From Duganella flavida (GTDB taxonomy: Bacteria; Pseudomonadota; Gammaproteobacteria; Burkholderiales; Burkholderiaceae_D): DNA of 64,000 bases. The DNA lies in NCBI RefSeq assembly GCF_009857445.1, contig NZ_WWCN01000007.1, positions 124,001 through 188,000 of the forward strand, written 5' to 3'. The notes beneath the pieces were generated by a model. That model ran no database searches. It was not told the DNA's origin and saw only the letters and a program-made list of their open reading frames with translations. A program made the translations under genes and the position numbers. How positions within the stretch are numbered: the first letter of the stretch is position 1; each line of letters opens with the position of its first letter. Positions 25,478 to 33,443 of this stretch are shown here, piece after piece.

Positions 25478-25517
25478 AGTGCTACTATGAAGTCTGTTAA
25501 AGACCTTTAGAAGACCT
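25478..25517 (+). promoter_or_regulatory. Promoter and possible operator of the toxin-antitoxin pair
   Basis: An extended -10 box, TGCTACTAT (25480-25488), lies 34 bases before the antitoxin start. Downstream, AAGACCT occurs twice as a direct repeat (25500-25506 and 25511-25517), 11 bases apart, a plausible autorepression site for the antitoxin. Confidence 0.5.
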
Positions 25518-25521
25518 CACC

Positions 25522-25773
25522 ATGGACACTATCCTGGCGCCCTCCTCCGTAGGCATTAGCGAACTGAAGGCAAATCCAACCGCCGTGCTGGAGGCATCGG
25601 GCGACCAGCCAGTCGCCATCCTGAACAGGAACAAGCCAGTCGGCTATCTGCTGACAGCCAAGGCGTGGGCAAAAATCCACGAAATGCTGGAAGACAAAGA
25701 GCTCCTCAAGATAGCTGAGGGCAGGATGAAAGATGGGAAGAAACCAGTCAGGGTGACGCTGGATGACCTATAG
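25522..25773 (+). CDS. Type II antitoxin, Phd/YefM-like
   Basis: An 83-residue protein of the Phd/YefM fold: GISELKANPTAVLEAS forms the N-terminal DNA-binding part, and QPVAILNRNKPVGYLLTAKAW is the typical core. The acidic C-terminus would wrap the toxin. It overlaps the toxin start by 11 bases, as is usual for such pairs. The antitoxin represses its own operon and neutralises the RelE/ParE-type partner. Confidence 0.9.
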   Translation: MDTILAPSSVGISELKANPTAVLEASGDQPVAILNRNKPVGYLLTAKAWAKIHEMLEDKELLKIAEGRMKDGKKPVRVTLDDL

Positions 25774-26050
25774 CCTCGACTTCCATCCTGACGCCCTCAA
25801 AGAGTGGCACAAGCTGGACGAGAGCATCAAAGGCCCATTCAAAAAGAAGTTGAAAGAGCGCCTGGAACATCCCCGGGTTCCGAAAGCGCACATCAGTGGC
25901 GGCACAGACCTATACAAAATCAAGTTGGCATCAAGCGGATACCGGCTGATCTATAAAGTCATAGACGACACCATCACCATCTACGTTCTATCAGCAGGAA
26001 AACGACAAGACAATGCCGCTTATAAGAAGGCTCTGGAGCGAGATTCGTAA
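25763..26050 (+). CDS. RelE/ParE-superfamily toxin
   Basis: A 95-residue basic protein of the RelE/StbE type: LDFHPDALKEWHKLD at the N-terminus, then LKERLEHPRVP, and the core DLYKIKLASSGYRLIYKVIDDTITIYVLSAGKR. Conserved basic residues (Arg in GYRLIY and the terminal GKR) support ribosome-dependent mRNA cleavage, the RelE role. It follows the antitoxin with an 11-base overlap and lies beside tRNA-Gly. The pair's base composition is less GC-rich than its surroundings, suggesting acquisition. Confidence 0.9.
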   Translation: MTYSLDFHPDALKEWHKLDESIKGPFKKKLKERLEHPRVPKAHISGGTDLYKIKLASSGYRLIYKVIDDTITIYVLSAGKRQDNAAYKKALERDS

Positions 26051-26061
26051 GCTTTAAGGAC

Positions 26062-26135
26062 TGGAGCGGGTGAAGGGAATCGAACCCTCGTATGAAGCTT
26101 GGGAAGCTGCCGTTCTACCATTGAACTACACCCGC
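26062..26135 (-). tRNA. tRNA-Gly(CCC)
   Basis: The minus strand gives GCGGGTG/CACCCGC acceptor arms, the D-loop GTTCAATGGTAGAAC, anticodon loop TTCCCAA (anticodon CCC), T-arm GAGGGTTCGATTCCCTT and an encoded CCA end. It is 74 bases including CCA and closely resembles E. coli glyU. Confidence 0.97.
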
Positions 26136-26144
26136 GTGCCACGC

Positions 26145-26174
26145 ATTCTACGCGGCTTCACTGATCACTGACAA
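26145..26174 (-). promoter_or_regulatory. Promoter of tRNA-Gly
   Basis: On the minus strand TTGTCA (26174-26169) and TAGAAT (26150-26145) are 18 bases apart, and the -10 box ends nine bases before the mature 5' end. Each box differs from consensus at one position. Confidence 0.65.
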
Positions 26175-26179
26175 CTTCT

Positions 26180-26479
26180 CTACCTGAAACTGATGACCGA
26201 GTCATTTGTGTTGCTGCGTATGATTTCACTAATCTTGGCGTCATCCTTGTATCTCACACTCAACGTCTTGAGCTGACTCTGGGCGCGTTTGCAGTACTTC
26301 ACAACCGAGCGCTCGATTTCTCGCTGCCGTGCTTTGTTCAAGCCACCATCGAACTCGCCGGCAAAGTGCTTGCAATCCTCGGCATTGTGAATAAAGGCCT
26401 GGACATCTTGCGGAATGGTTTCCTTGGCCTGTGTCAAGGCTGAAAAAAGGCAAAGAACTAAGATCATTAGGATCTTCAT
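26180..26479 (-). CDS. Small secreted protein, possible immunity partner
   Basis: A 99-residue protein with a clear signal peptide (MKILMILVLCLFSALTQA) and a mature part with two Cys: NAEDCKHFAGEFDGG, then REIERSVVKYCKRAQSQLKTL. The second half is probably helical. I recall the Cys-His...basic-Cys pattern from unnamed small periplasmic proteins but cannot name a family. AAGGAGG gives a near-perfect ribosome site. It begins 10 bases after the M15-like peptidase gene, which lacks a signal peptide, so an effector/immunity relation is possible. An in-frame start at 26533 would overlap the peptidase gene. Confidence 0.7.
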   Translation of the reverse strand: MKILMILVLCLFSALTQAKETIPQDVQAFIHNAEDCKHFAGEFDGGLNKARQREIERSVVKYCKRAQSQLKTLSVRYKDDAKISEIIRSNTNDSVISFR

Positions 26480-26489
26480 TTTTTCCTCC

Positions 26490-27062
26490 TTAGCGCCCGT
26501 TGTTAGACCAATGCGGCACATCTTTGATTCCATCGTAGTACTTTTTTACGCCATAGGTAGCGCCGACTTCAATCAGCTGTTTATTCATTCCCGTGCGCGG
26601 ACCGGTCTTGATCTGAACCAGTGCACCTGTCGCATCCTTGATGGATACGGCCCCTCGCCAACAGATCGACATGTCAACTGCCAAGCCAGCATTGTGCTGA
26701 GAACGAAGTGCAGGCTTAGTGCGGAGCCGACGAATAGAAAGCGCTTCCACCATCTCTCTGGCAGCATTGACCGATGCAGCAGTTGTAGGATGTACCCACT
26801 CGATGTCTACTCCAGGCACAGAGGGAATGGAGGACGGATCGATGCCATCGTTCACTATCCGCCACGACCAATGCATGAGGTAAGAGCGCTTTAAGGGCCG
26901 ATAAGTCGCGCTGACAGAAACCTTGATGCCTGCCGCCGTCATCGCAGCAATAAAGTCTTCAACGGCGTAGCGAAACATACCAGACAGATCCCTTGTGTTG
27001 CTACTGCTATCAAAGCGTCTTACCCAGTGGGCGCCACTGAGCTTCGTAACGTGCGTAGTCAT
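26490..27062 (-). CDS. M15-like peptidoglycan peptidase without signal peptide
   Basis: A 190-residue protein with the M15 (D-Ala-D-Ala carboxypeptidase/endolysin) zinc pattern: His123 and Asp130 in SQHNAGLAVDMSI, and His184 in DVPHWSNNG. Other conserved-looking segments are YRPLKRSYLMHWSW and PRTGMNKQL. Such enzymes cut the peptide stems of peptidoglycan. No signal peptide is visible, so it must leave the cytoplasm by lysis, holin or a secretion system. A strong GGAGG site precedes the ATG. No phage or type VI genes adjoin it. Base composition is lower in GC than the neighbours. Confidence 0.78.
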   Translation of the reverse strand: MTTHVTKLSGAHWVRRFDSSSNTRDLSGMFRYAVEDFIAAMTAAGIKVSVSATYRPLKRSYLMHWSWRIVNDGIDPSSIPSVPGVDIEWVHPTTAASVNAAREMVEALSIRRLRTKPALRSQHNAGLAVDMSICWRGAVSIKDATGALVQIKTGPRTGMNKQLIEVGATYGVKKYYDGIKDVPHWSNNGR

Positions 27063-27143
27063 CTTAAACCTCCACTATCTTGGATTGAAGAGGTTCAAAG
27101 AGTACGCCTGGCGATTAAGCCTTACTTTGATCTAAACCGAATG

Positions 27144-28601
27144 CTAGTGATCTTCTGGATCGGACCACAGTGCCATGTAGAGCTCCGAGCGGTTGAGGAG
27201 GTTCTTGTCCATGTCTGGCAGGCGGTCTTTAGGCGGGTGGTAGGGATGCTGGTTGAAACCGCTGTAGCCGAGGGCCATGCGGCCGCCTGCTACTTTATAG
27301 CCGGCGAATTCGAGGATGGTCGGCATCAGGTCGAAATGCAGCAGCTGCTGGCGGTTCGGCGTTGGCGCGTCTTTCGAGATGAAGGTGTTGAAAATGGTGC
27401 GGTCCGGCAGTTGCGACAATTTCGGCGTCAGCGGATTCTTGCGCGACAGGTGGTCGCCCAGGATCACGATGTTGGTGTTCTCCAGATAGCCGTTGTCGCG
27501 CGCGTAGCGCACGAAGTCCGCCACGTCCGCCGCCGTGCACGAGATCACGCCGTCAAAGCCTTCATACCCGCGCTGCGCGCAGCTGGCCGACAGGTGGCCT
27601 TCCGGTTCGTGCGTATCCACCGTCAGCAAAGTCAGGTTGAACGGCTGCTGCGACGCCGACAACGTACGCAACTTGGTTTTGGCGCGGCTGAATAAATCGT
27701 TGTCGTATAGGCCCCAGCCATTCATGTCCTCCGCCGCCACGCCGCTCTTCAGCCATTCGTCCTTACCATACACCTCGTGATAATGGTGCTGGCTGAGGAA
27801 CTTGTCCTTGCCCGCAAAATTGGTCGAGGCGCCGCCCATGAACACATTGCGATAACCGCGCGCCGCCAGCAAGTCGGTCAGGCACACGGCGTTCTTGAGG
27901 AAGGAGTTCATCACCTGCCCTTGCGTGTTACCGTCGAAGATAGTCATGCGCTCCAGCGGCACGCCGCACTGGGTCGACACCATGGCGGCGATGGTCCAGC
28001 CGGTACCTGGCACTTGCTGGTAGTCCGTAAAGCTGGTGCCATGCAAATCGTTGAGCGGTGCAAGCAGATCGCGACCGAAAGTGGCCTTGGTGCTGTAGCC
28101 CTGCTCCAGGCTTTCGACATAAATCAGGATCAGGTTTTTCGGCTTCTCCGCCAGCACGGCAACCTGCTCCGGCCGCACGTAGTTGGCGCCGAAATAATCC
28201 GGCCCGAAATCTGCTGTTACATACTTAAACGCCGAAACGTCGCACACCCAGAATGCAGTCGCACCAAACACCAGCAGCTGCGGGAACCAGCGGTGGATGC
28301 GATAGCACAGCATACGGCAGCTTTCCGGCGCGCGGACAATCGCGTTGCGCAGCCGCGTCTCGATGTAGAACAGCAGCGCCAAGAACGCCAGCGGCGCCAT
28401 CACGCACCAGCGCACGAAGCGCCATGTCACGGCTGGATCGACGGTGTCCATCAACTCCACGCCGAAGTTCATGTGATAGGCAATCTGGTCGAGATCCGGC
28501 TGGCCGAACGAGCGGTGGATCCAGTAGCTGAAGCAGAGCAGGAACAGGGCCAGTAAATACAGGCCACTACGCAGCACGCGCGATCGGAGTTGTGTTTTCA
28601 T
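27144..28601 (-). CDS. Sulfatase-fold phosphoglycerol transferase (LtaS/OpgB-like)
   Basis: About 485 residues. Three N-terminal membrane segments (near residues 10-30, 70-85 and 110-130) are followed by a large periplasmic alkaline-phosphatase-fold domain. The metal/nucleophile region reads NLILIYVESLEQGY, with the likely Thr nucleophile in PGTGWT. Late metal ligands are in TVDTHEPEGH and ILGDHLSR. The family transfers phosphoglycerol to glucans or lipoteichoic acids; in Gram-negatives OpgB modifies periplasmic glucans. I chose the ATG at 28601 (GGGGGA just upstream) over 28622. The acceptor is unproven. Confidence 0.85.
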   Translation of the reverse strand: MKTQLRSRVLRSGLYLLALFLLCFSYWIHRSFGQPDLDQIAYHMNFGVELMDTVDPAVTWRFVRWCVMAPLAFLALLFYIETRLRNAIVRAPESCRMLCYRIHRWFPQLLVFGATAFWVCDVSAFKYVTADFGPDYFGANYVRPEQVAVLAEKPKNLILIYVESLEQGYSTKATFGRDLLAPLNDLHGTSFTDYQQVPGTGWTIAAMVSTQCGVPLERMTIFDGNTQGQVMNSFLKNAVCLTDLLAARGYRNVFMGGASTNFAGKDKFLSQHHYHEVYGKDEWLKSGVAAEDMNGWGLYDNDLFSRAKTKLRTLSASQQPFNLTLLTVDTHEPEGHLSASCAQRGYEGFDGVISCTAADVADFVRYARDNGYLENTNIVILGDHLSRKNPLTPKLSQLPDRTIFNTFISKDAPTPNRQQLLHFDLMPTILEFAGYKVAGGRMALGYSGFNQHPYHPPKDRLPDMDKNLLNRSELYMALWSDPEDH

Positions 28602-28744
28602 TCCCCCATCTTGGCGAACCAACTTGTCTGTAAAGTTGCGAAGCGTGGGCGTTTTGTATCGTAGTGTTGGGCATCGCTTACATAGATTTACTTCGCAAGT
28701 TGATGCACAATGACCGGGCCTCTTTTTGACGATAAGGACTTGAT

Positions 28745-29971
28745 ATGAAAGTAGTTTTAGGTTTGAGCGTGGCGCTGGCGCTGGCCGCGCCGCTGGCTTC
28801 CGCGCAGACGCCGGCCGATCCGATCGCGGTGATGGTGAAGCAGCTGGAACTGGAGAAGTACAAGGCCACGATCAAGAGCCTGACCAAGTTCGGCGACCGT
28901 CGCCAAGGGACGGAGCGCAACCGCCAGGCACTCGACTGGATCGAGGCGCAACTCCAGTCCTACGGCTGCACCAACACCGAACGTTTGCAATATCAATTTA
29001 CACAGCCGACGCCGGGCGAACCTGCGCCGAAGCGCGCGCCCGGCATTCCGAGCGGCGGCGCCGGCGGCCCGCCGGGACAAGGCGGCAGCACCTTGTTCGG
29101 CAACCGCATCCCAACCGGCGTGAATAGCGACCCAATGCGCCAGCCCGACGAGCGCCTGCGCGCGCTCAACGCCGAGCAAACGCCAGTCGGCACCTCGCTG
29201 CGCGAGAACGTCTACTGCACCAAGGTCGGGACTACGCATCCAGAAGAAATGTACATCGTCAGCGCCCACATGGACGGTATCGGTTTCGGCGAGGCGGCCA
29301 ACGACGACGGCTCCGGCACCGCGTTGGTGATGGAGCTGGCGCGCATCTTCAGCATGCCGGGCGTGGAGACCGATCGCTCGATCCGCTTCGTCTTGTGGAA
29401 CAACGAGGAGACCGGCCTGAATGGCGCTGCAGCCTACGTCGAGCAGCGCAAGAATTTGCAGGGCATCGAGTCGCCGAAGGGCTCGGGCAAATATCCTGAA
29501 CCGAAGTGGCTCGGCATGATCCAGCACGACATGATGATGTACGATCATGGCATGCCGATTCCGAAAGTGGGGGCGGACGGCAAGACCACCTTCGTGTCGC
29601 CACCGGAGCAGCGCCTTGAGGCGGACGTCAACATCGAGTACCAGTCGACGTCCAAACAAGCCGAGGGTTCGGCCAAGCTGGCGTGGGCCTTCCGCGCCGC
29701 CAACGACAAGTACGCAACCAACTACCCAGCCGCTGTCGGCTTCCATATGACGAACACCGATTCGACGCCGTTCATGGATCTGGTGCCATCGATTTCGCTG
29801 CGCGAGAACGAGCGCGGACAGCAGATTGGCGCGGGCTGGAATCCGAACTGGCACCAGCCGACCGACAACTACGACAACTACTCCGACAAGGATTTCCTGC
29901 TTGGCCTGAACGCCGCGCAGACCACCTTGTCCGGCGTGGCGCAGCTGGCGGGCGTTCGCATCAAGAAGTAA
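28745..29971 (+). CDS. Secreted M28-family metallopeptidase
   Basis: A 408-residue secreted aminopeptidase-type enzyme. The signal peptide ends ASAQ. The dizinc site is visible as SAHMDGIG (first His and Asp), AANDDGSG (bridging Asp), NNEETGL (catalytic Glu plus ligand Glu) and a late His in GFHMTNTDSTPF. A Gly/Pro-rich insertion near residues 85-120 precedes the catalytic part. It ends inside the 3' end of the convergent LysR gene (11-base overlap). Confidence 0.93.
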   Translation: MKVVLGLSVALALAAPLASAQTPADPIAVMVKQLELEKYKATIKSLTKFGDRRQGTERNRQALDWIEAQLQSYGCTNTERLQYQFTQPTPGEPAPKRAPGIPSGGAGGPPGQGGSTLFGNRIPTGVNSDPMRQPDERLRALNAEQTPVGTSLRENVYCTKVGTTHPEEMYIVSAHMDGIGFGEAANDDGSGTALVMELARIFSMPGVETDRSIRFVLWNNEETGLNGAAAYVEQRKNLQGIESPKGSGKYPEPKWLGMIQHDMMMYDHGMPIPKVGADGKTTFVSPPEQRLEADVNIEYQSTSKQAEGSAKLAWAFRAANDKYATNYPAAVGFHMTNTDSTPFMDLVPSISLRENERGQQIGAGWNPNWHQPTDNYDNYSDKDFLLGLNAAQTTLSGVAQLAGVRIKK

Positions 29972-30848
29972 GCGCCTGTAGCACGATGTCGTGCAGGCGC
30001 TGCGCCGGCGGATTCAGTTCCGCTTCGGCGCGATGCAGGCGCAGGCCGACGTCGGGCAGTGGCGGCAGCCCTGCCGCATCATGCACATCCAGCACGCGCA
30101 GCGACGGCGGCAAGCCCATGTCGGTGCGCACAGTCAGGCCCAGTCCTGCCGCCGCTGCGGCCCACACGCCGGACAAACCGGGACTGGTGAAGGCGATGCG
30201 CCATGCGATGCCTGCCTGGTCCAGCGCCCGCGTGGCGGCAGTGCGCATGATGCAGGGCGCGTCCATCATCACCAGCGGCAGCGGCTCGCGTGCGTTGAGG
30301 TCCAGCGCCAGCCGCGTGGTGTCGGCCGGGCCGATCCAGCGCATCGGCAAGCGGCCCACTTCTACCGCCAGCGGCGCGGCCGTGCCGTTGTCCCAGGCCA
30401 GCGCCAGATCCAGCTTGCCGCCGTCAAGTAACGCCATCAATTCCGTGTTGCGCGCCACCCGCGCCTCGATGCGCACTTGTGGATGTACGCGGGTGTACCT
30501 GCCCAGCACCTCGGTCAGCATTTGTTCGCCGAAATCCTGCTGGATGCCGAGCCGCACGCTACCCGCCAGTTCGGCGCCGCGCACAGCGCTTGCCGCTTCG
30601 TCGTTCAGGTCCAGCAGGCGGCGCGCGTAGGCGAGCAGCGATTCGCCGGCCGGTGTGGGCGTCATGCCACGGCCTTCCTTGCGCAGCACTGGCATGCCCA
30701 GTTGCTCTTCCAGTTTTTTTAGCTGCGCGCTGACGGCAGAGGTGGAGCGCCCCAGCCGGTCTGCCGCCTTGGCGAAGCTGCCCATGTCGACGCCGGTGAC
30801 AAAGGTGCGCAGCACGTCGAGGTCAAAGGTGATACGTCGCATAACCAT
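29961..30848 (-). CDS. LysR-family transcriptional regulator
   Basis: A 295-residue LysR regulator. The N-terminal helix-turn-helix reads FVTGVDMGSFAKAADRLGRSTSAVSAQLKKLE. The rest is the periplasmic-binding-like effector domain (RLGIQQDFGEQML, then DLALAWDNG). It is divergent from the tautomerase gene with about 96 bases between, and inverted repeats lie in that gap. LysR, tautomerase and DUF4865 genes often travel together, so this regulator very likely controls that pair. Confidence 0.92.
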   Translation of the reverse strand: MVMRRITFDLDVLRTFVTGVDMGSFAKAADRLGRSTSAVSAQLKKLEEQLGMPVLRKEGRGMTPTPAGESLLAYARRLLDLNDEAASAVRGAELAGSVRLGIQQDFGEQMLTEVLGRYTRVHPQVRIEARVARNTELMALLDGGKLDLALAWDNGTAAPLAVEVGRLPMRWIGPADTTRLALDLNAREPLPLVMMDAPCIMRTAATRALDQAGIAWRIAFTSPGLSGVWAAAAAGLGLTVRTDMGLPPSLRVLDVHDAAGLPPLPDVGLRLHRAEAELNPPAQRLHDIVLQALTS

Positions 30849-30856
30849 CCCGATTT

Positions 30857-30892
30857 ATCGAACTATCGATCAAAATATTCCTGATTTTCAGG
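30857..30892. promoter_or_regulatory. Inverted repeats between LysR and tautomerase genes
   Basis: ATCGAACTATCGAT (30857-30870) has perfect 5-base arms around ACTA; CCTGATTTTCAGG (30880-30892) has 5-base arms around TTT. Either could be the LysR recognition or activation site. Confidence 0.45.
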
Positions 30893-30944
30893 ATTAATTT
30901 AGGCGCGTATCGTGTGGATGTCAACCAAAAAAAGGAGTGTCATC

Positions 30945-31343
30945 ATGCCGATGAGCCGCATCTCCCTCTTGAAGGGCAAGTCTCCCGAATACATCCGCGC
31001 GCTGGGCGATAGCTTGCAACGTGCGATGGAGGAGTCGTTCAATGTGCCGAAGAACGACCGCTTCCAGCTGGTACACCAGCACGAGCCTTACGAAATGATG
31101 TTCGATCGTTCTTACGAGGGGGGACCGCGTTCAGATGATTTTGTACTGATCGCAATCACCATCGGCAAGCCACGTAGCACGGAGATGAAGCTGGCGTTTT
31201 ATGAGCGGCTGGTGGGATTGCTGGCCGATTCGCCGGGCTTGCAGCCGGAGAATGTGATGATTGTGGTGTCGTCATCGCAGGGGGATGACTGGTCGTTTGG
31301 CGGCGGCCGTCCTGCGGCTTCGTTGCTGGGAGTGCGGTCGTGA
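30945..31343 (+). CDS. Tautomerase family protein
   Basis: A 132-residue protein of the tautomerase_2 type. It starts MPMSRISLLKGKS, placing the catalytic Pro at position 2 once the initiator Met is removed, and this fixes the start at 30945 (AAGGAG upstream). The core reads RFQLVHQHEPYEM, DRSYEGGPRSDDFVLI and GDDWSFGGGRPAASL. Such enzymes use the N-terminal Pro for keto-enol tautomerisation or dehalogenation; the substrate is unknown. It overlaps the DUF4865 gene (GTGA) and is divergent from LysR. Confidence 0.92.
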   Translation: MPMSRISLLKGKSPEYIRALGDSLQRAMEESFNVPKNDRFQLVHQHEPYEMMFDRSYEGGPRSDDFVLIAITIGKPRSTEMKLAFYERLVGLLADSPGLQPENVMIVVSSSQGDDWSFGGGRPAASLLGVRS

Positions 31344-31906
31344 TTGCGATGCAGTATAGCTTTGTGCTGCCGGCGGATTACGACACGGGCGTGATCCGCG
31401 AGCGCATTGCGGTGAAGGGGCCGTTGCTGGATGAGTTGCCGGGATTGGTCTTCAAGGCGTATCTGCATGCGCTTGAGCCGGAGCAGACTTATGCGCCGTT
31501 TTATTTGTGGCGCGATGAGGAGGCGATGCATGGCTTTCTCAATGGGCCGGCGTTTGCTGGTGTGGCGCGGGCGTTTGGCTGGCCGTCTGTGAAGACGTGG
31601 ACGCCGTGGCATGCAACCGTTGGCGCGAATGTGCGGCAGGCGCGGTTTGCCACGCGCAGTGGCGCGGTGATTGCGCCGTATAGCGTGTTGTCTGAACTGC
31701 GTCTGCAGGAAGAGACGTATGCGCGGCAGGCGTTGGCGCAGGGCGCGCTGGCGGTGGTGATTGGCTTCGAGCCGGTGACGTGGACGATCACGCGCATATG
31801 CCTGTGGCGCGATGCGCCGCCGGCAGCGGGCGAGCAGCGCTACGATGTCGGCCACGTGTCCGCGCCGGGCGTAGCGCGGGCGCGAGCGAGCGGCAAGCGG
31901 GGTTAG
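31340..31906 (+). CDS. DUF4865 family protein
   Basis: A 188-residue soluble protein matching the DUF4865 pattern (MQYSFVLPADYDTGVIRERI near the start, then LKAYLHALEP-like and FYLWRDEEAMHGFL segments). The GTG start overlaps the tautomerase stop; an ATG nine bases later is an alternative. The function is unknown. The fixed neighbourhood with tautomerase and LysR suggests a shared small-molecule pathway. Its stop overlaps the convergent flagellin stop by four bases. Confidence 0.85.
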   Translation: MIAMQYSFVLPADYDTGVIRERIAVKGPLLDELPGLVFKAYLHALEPEQTYAPFYLWRDEEAMHGFLNGPAFAGVARAFGWPSVKTWTPWHATVGANVRQARFATRSGAVIAPYSVLSELRLQEETYARQALAQGALAVVIGFEPVTWTITRICLWRDAPPAAGEQRYDVGHVSAPGVARARASGKRG

Positions 31907-33360
31907 CGTAGCAGGAGCAAGGCTTGCTGCGGCAGGGCGTTGGCTTGGGCGACGATGGAGGCGCCGGCAGCGCGCAGGATTTTGGTGCGGGTGAGCTGCG
32001 TCGCTTCGTCGGCATAGTCGGCGTCGAGAATGCGCGAGCGGGCGGCCGATAAATTCTCGACCGTGTTACTCGCATTGCTGGCGGCGGCCGTCAGGCGGTT
32101 CATATCCGCGCCGAGCAGCGCGCGTACATCGTTCACTTCATCCAGTTTGCCGTCGAAGTAATCCAGCGCGTCGCTGGCGCCGGAGAAGGTCGACAAATCC
32201 ATCGCTGGCTCGCCCGCCGTGTAGGTGGCGCGTGGCTGGTAGTCCGGCGCGCCCGAAGCCACCGACGCTTGCTTGCCGGCGACCAGCCCCGCCTGCGCCG
32301 GATTGTTCCCAGCGATGCGCATATTGTGCGCGCCCGGCTGCGGTGCCTCATTCACCGTCAACGTGCCCCGGTTCGTCCCTGCCGCCAGTCCCAGCGAACC
32401 AAGCGCACCGGCCACCGCTTCCGACAGCACAATGTCGCGGCCATCCACTGCCGTCAACGTAATCGTGCTGCCACTGGCGCTAGCCGTGACACCGCTGGTG
32501 CCTGCAGTTGCGCTAATCGCGCCCGCGGCATTGGCCGCACGCGCCGCCGCCGTGCCGCCGCCGATCGCGCCCACATCCACACCATTGACCGAGAACGCCG
32601 CACTCGCCAGCGCACCGCCAACACTAACGCCGCCGTCCAGCGTAGTGGTGGCGCTGGCGGTGATGTTGCGAATATTGGCGCGGTTGATCGCCGCTGCCGC
32701 CGCGAACGCGCTGCCGGCACTCTGCCCCGCCTGGGCACCAGCCGACGACGCCCCCACCACTGCGCCATTGATCACCACATCGCCATACTTCAACGCGCCT
32801 AGCACCGTGGTGCCAACCGCCGTGGCCTGCTGCGGCGCTATGTCCACCAGGCCGATTGAATAGCCGGCCGTGATCACCGCCTGCGGAATCGCCAACTGCA
32901 TGATCTGACCGGACTGCGCGCCCACCTGTAGCTGCTGCGAGAACGAACCATCGAGCAGCTTCTGGCCGTTGAAGCGCGCGCCGTCGACGATATCGGCATT
33001 TGCCGACACCAGCGCGTTCACCTCGTTCTGGATGGCCGTGCGGTCAACCTTGCTGTTGGTATCATTGGCCGCCTGCACCGCCAGTTCGCGCATGCGCTGA
33101 TAGTTCTCGTTGATCTGTCCCGCCGCGCCATCGGCCACCTGCAGTGCCGAAATACCATCGTTGATATTTTGATTCGCCCGCCGCATGCCGTTGATCTGCG
33201 ATGTCATGCGCGAACTGATCGCCAGCCCTGCCGCATCGTCGCGCGCGGAATTAATCCGCTGCCCGCTCGATATGCGCTGCAAATGCACGTTCATATCCTC
33301 GCCAGCGCGCGTCAAGCTGCGCTGGGCGTTCAAGGATGTGATGTTCGAGTTGATTTGCAT
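31903..33360 (-). CDS. fliC: Flagellin
   Basis: A 485-residue flagellin. The N-terminal D0/D1 region is canonical (MQINSNITSLNAQRSL, then RISSGQRINSARDDAAGLAI), as is the C-terminal one (LSAARSRILDADYADEATQLT, ending QANALPQQALLLLR). The central 250 residues are Ala-, Gly- and Thr-rich and form the exposed, variable D2/D3 part. No flagellar assembly, hook or filament-cap gene is nearby, so this may be one of several flagellins, transcribed separately. A sigma-28-like promoter lies 44-70 bases upstream. Confidence 0.96.
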   Translation of the reverse strand: MQINSNITSLNAQRSLTRAGEDMNVHLQRISSGQRINSARDDAAGLAISSRMTSQINGMRRANQNINDGISALQVADGAAGQINENYQRMRELAVQAANDTNSKVDRTAIQNEVNALVSANADIVDGARFNGQKLLDGSFSQQLQVGAQSGQIMQLAIPQAVITAGYSIGLVDIAPQQATAVGTTVLGALKYGDVVINGAVVGASSAGAQAGQSAGSAFAAAAAINRANIRNITASATTTLDGGVSVGGALASAAFSVNGVDVGAIGGGTAAARAANAAGAISATAGTSGVTASASGSTITLTAVDGRDIVLSEAVAGALGSLGLAAGTNRGTLTVNEAPQPGAHNMRIAGNNPAQAGLVAGKQASVASGAPDYQPRATYTAGEPAMDLSTFSGASDALDYFDGKLDEVNDVRALLGADMNRLTAAASNASNTVENLSAARSRILDADYADEATQLTRTKILRAAGASIVAQANALPQQALLLLR

Positions 33361-33403
33361 GGGCGGTCATCGTCCCAAGCGCGGAATTGCGCTTGTCGTC
33401 TAA

Positions 33404-33430
33404 ATAACGGCCATGCAAAGGGGAACTTGA
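33404..33430 (-). promoter_or_regulatory. Sigma-28 (FliA)-type flagellin promoter
   Basis: On the minus strand TCAAGTTC (-35) and GCCGTTAT (-10) are separated by exactly 11 bases. The consensus is TAAAGTTT-N11-GCCGATAA; 12 of 16 positions match. It places flagellin in the late flagellar class. Confidence 0.7.
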
Positions 33431-33443
33431 AAGGAAATTGCGC

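Noticed and set aside
25522..27062. Integrative element or prophage at tRNA-Gly
   Set aside because: No integrase, recombinase, structural phage gene or repeated tRNA 3' end was found; only the accessory genes themselves are reported.
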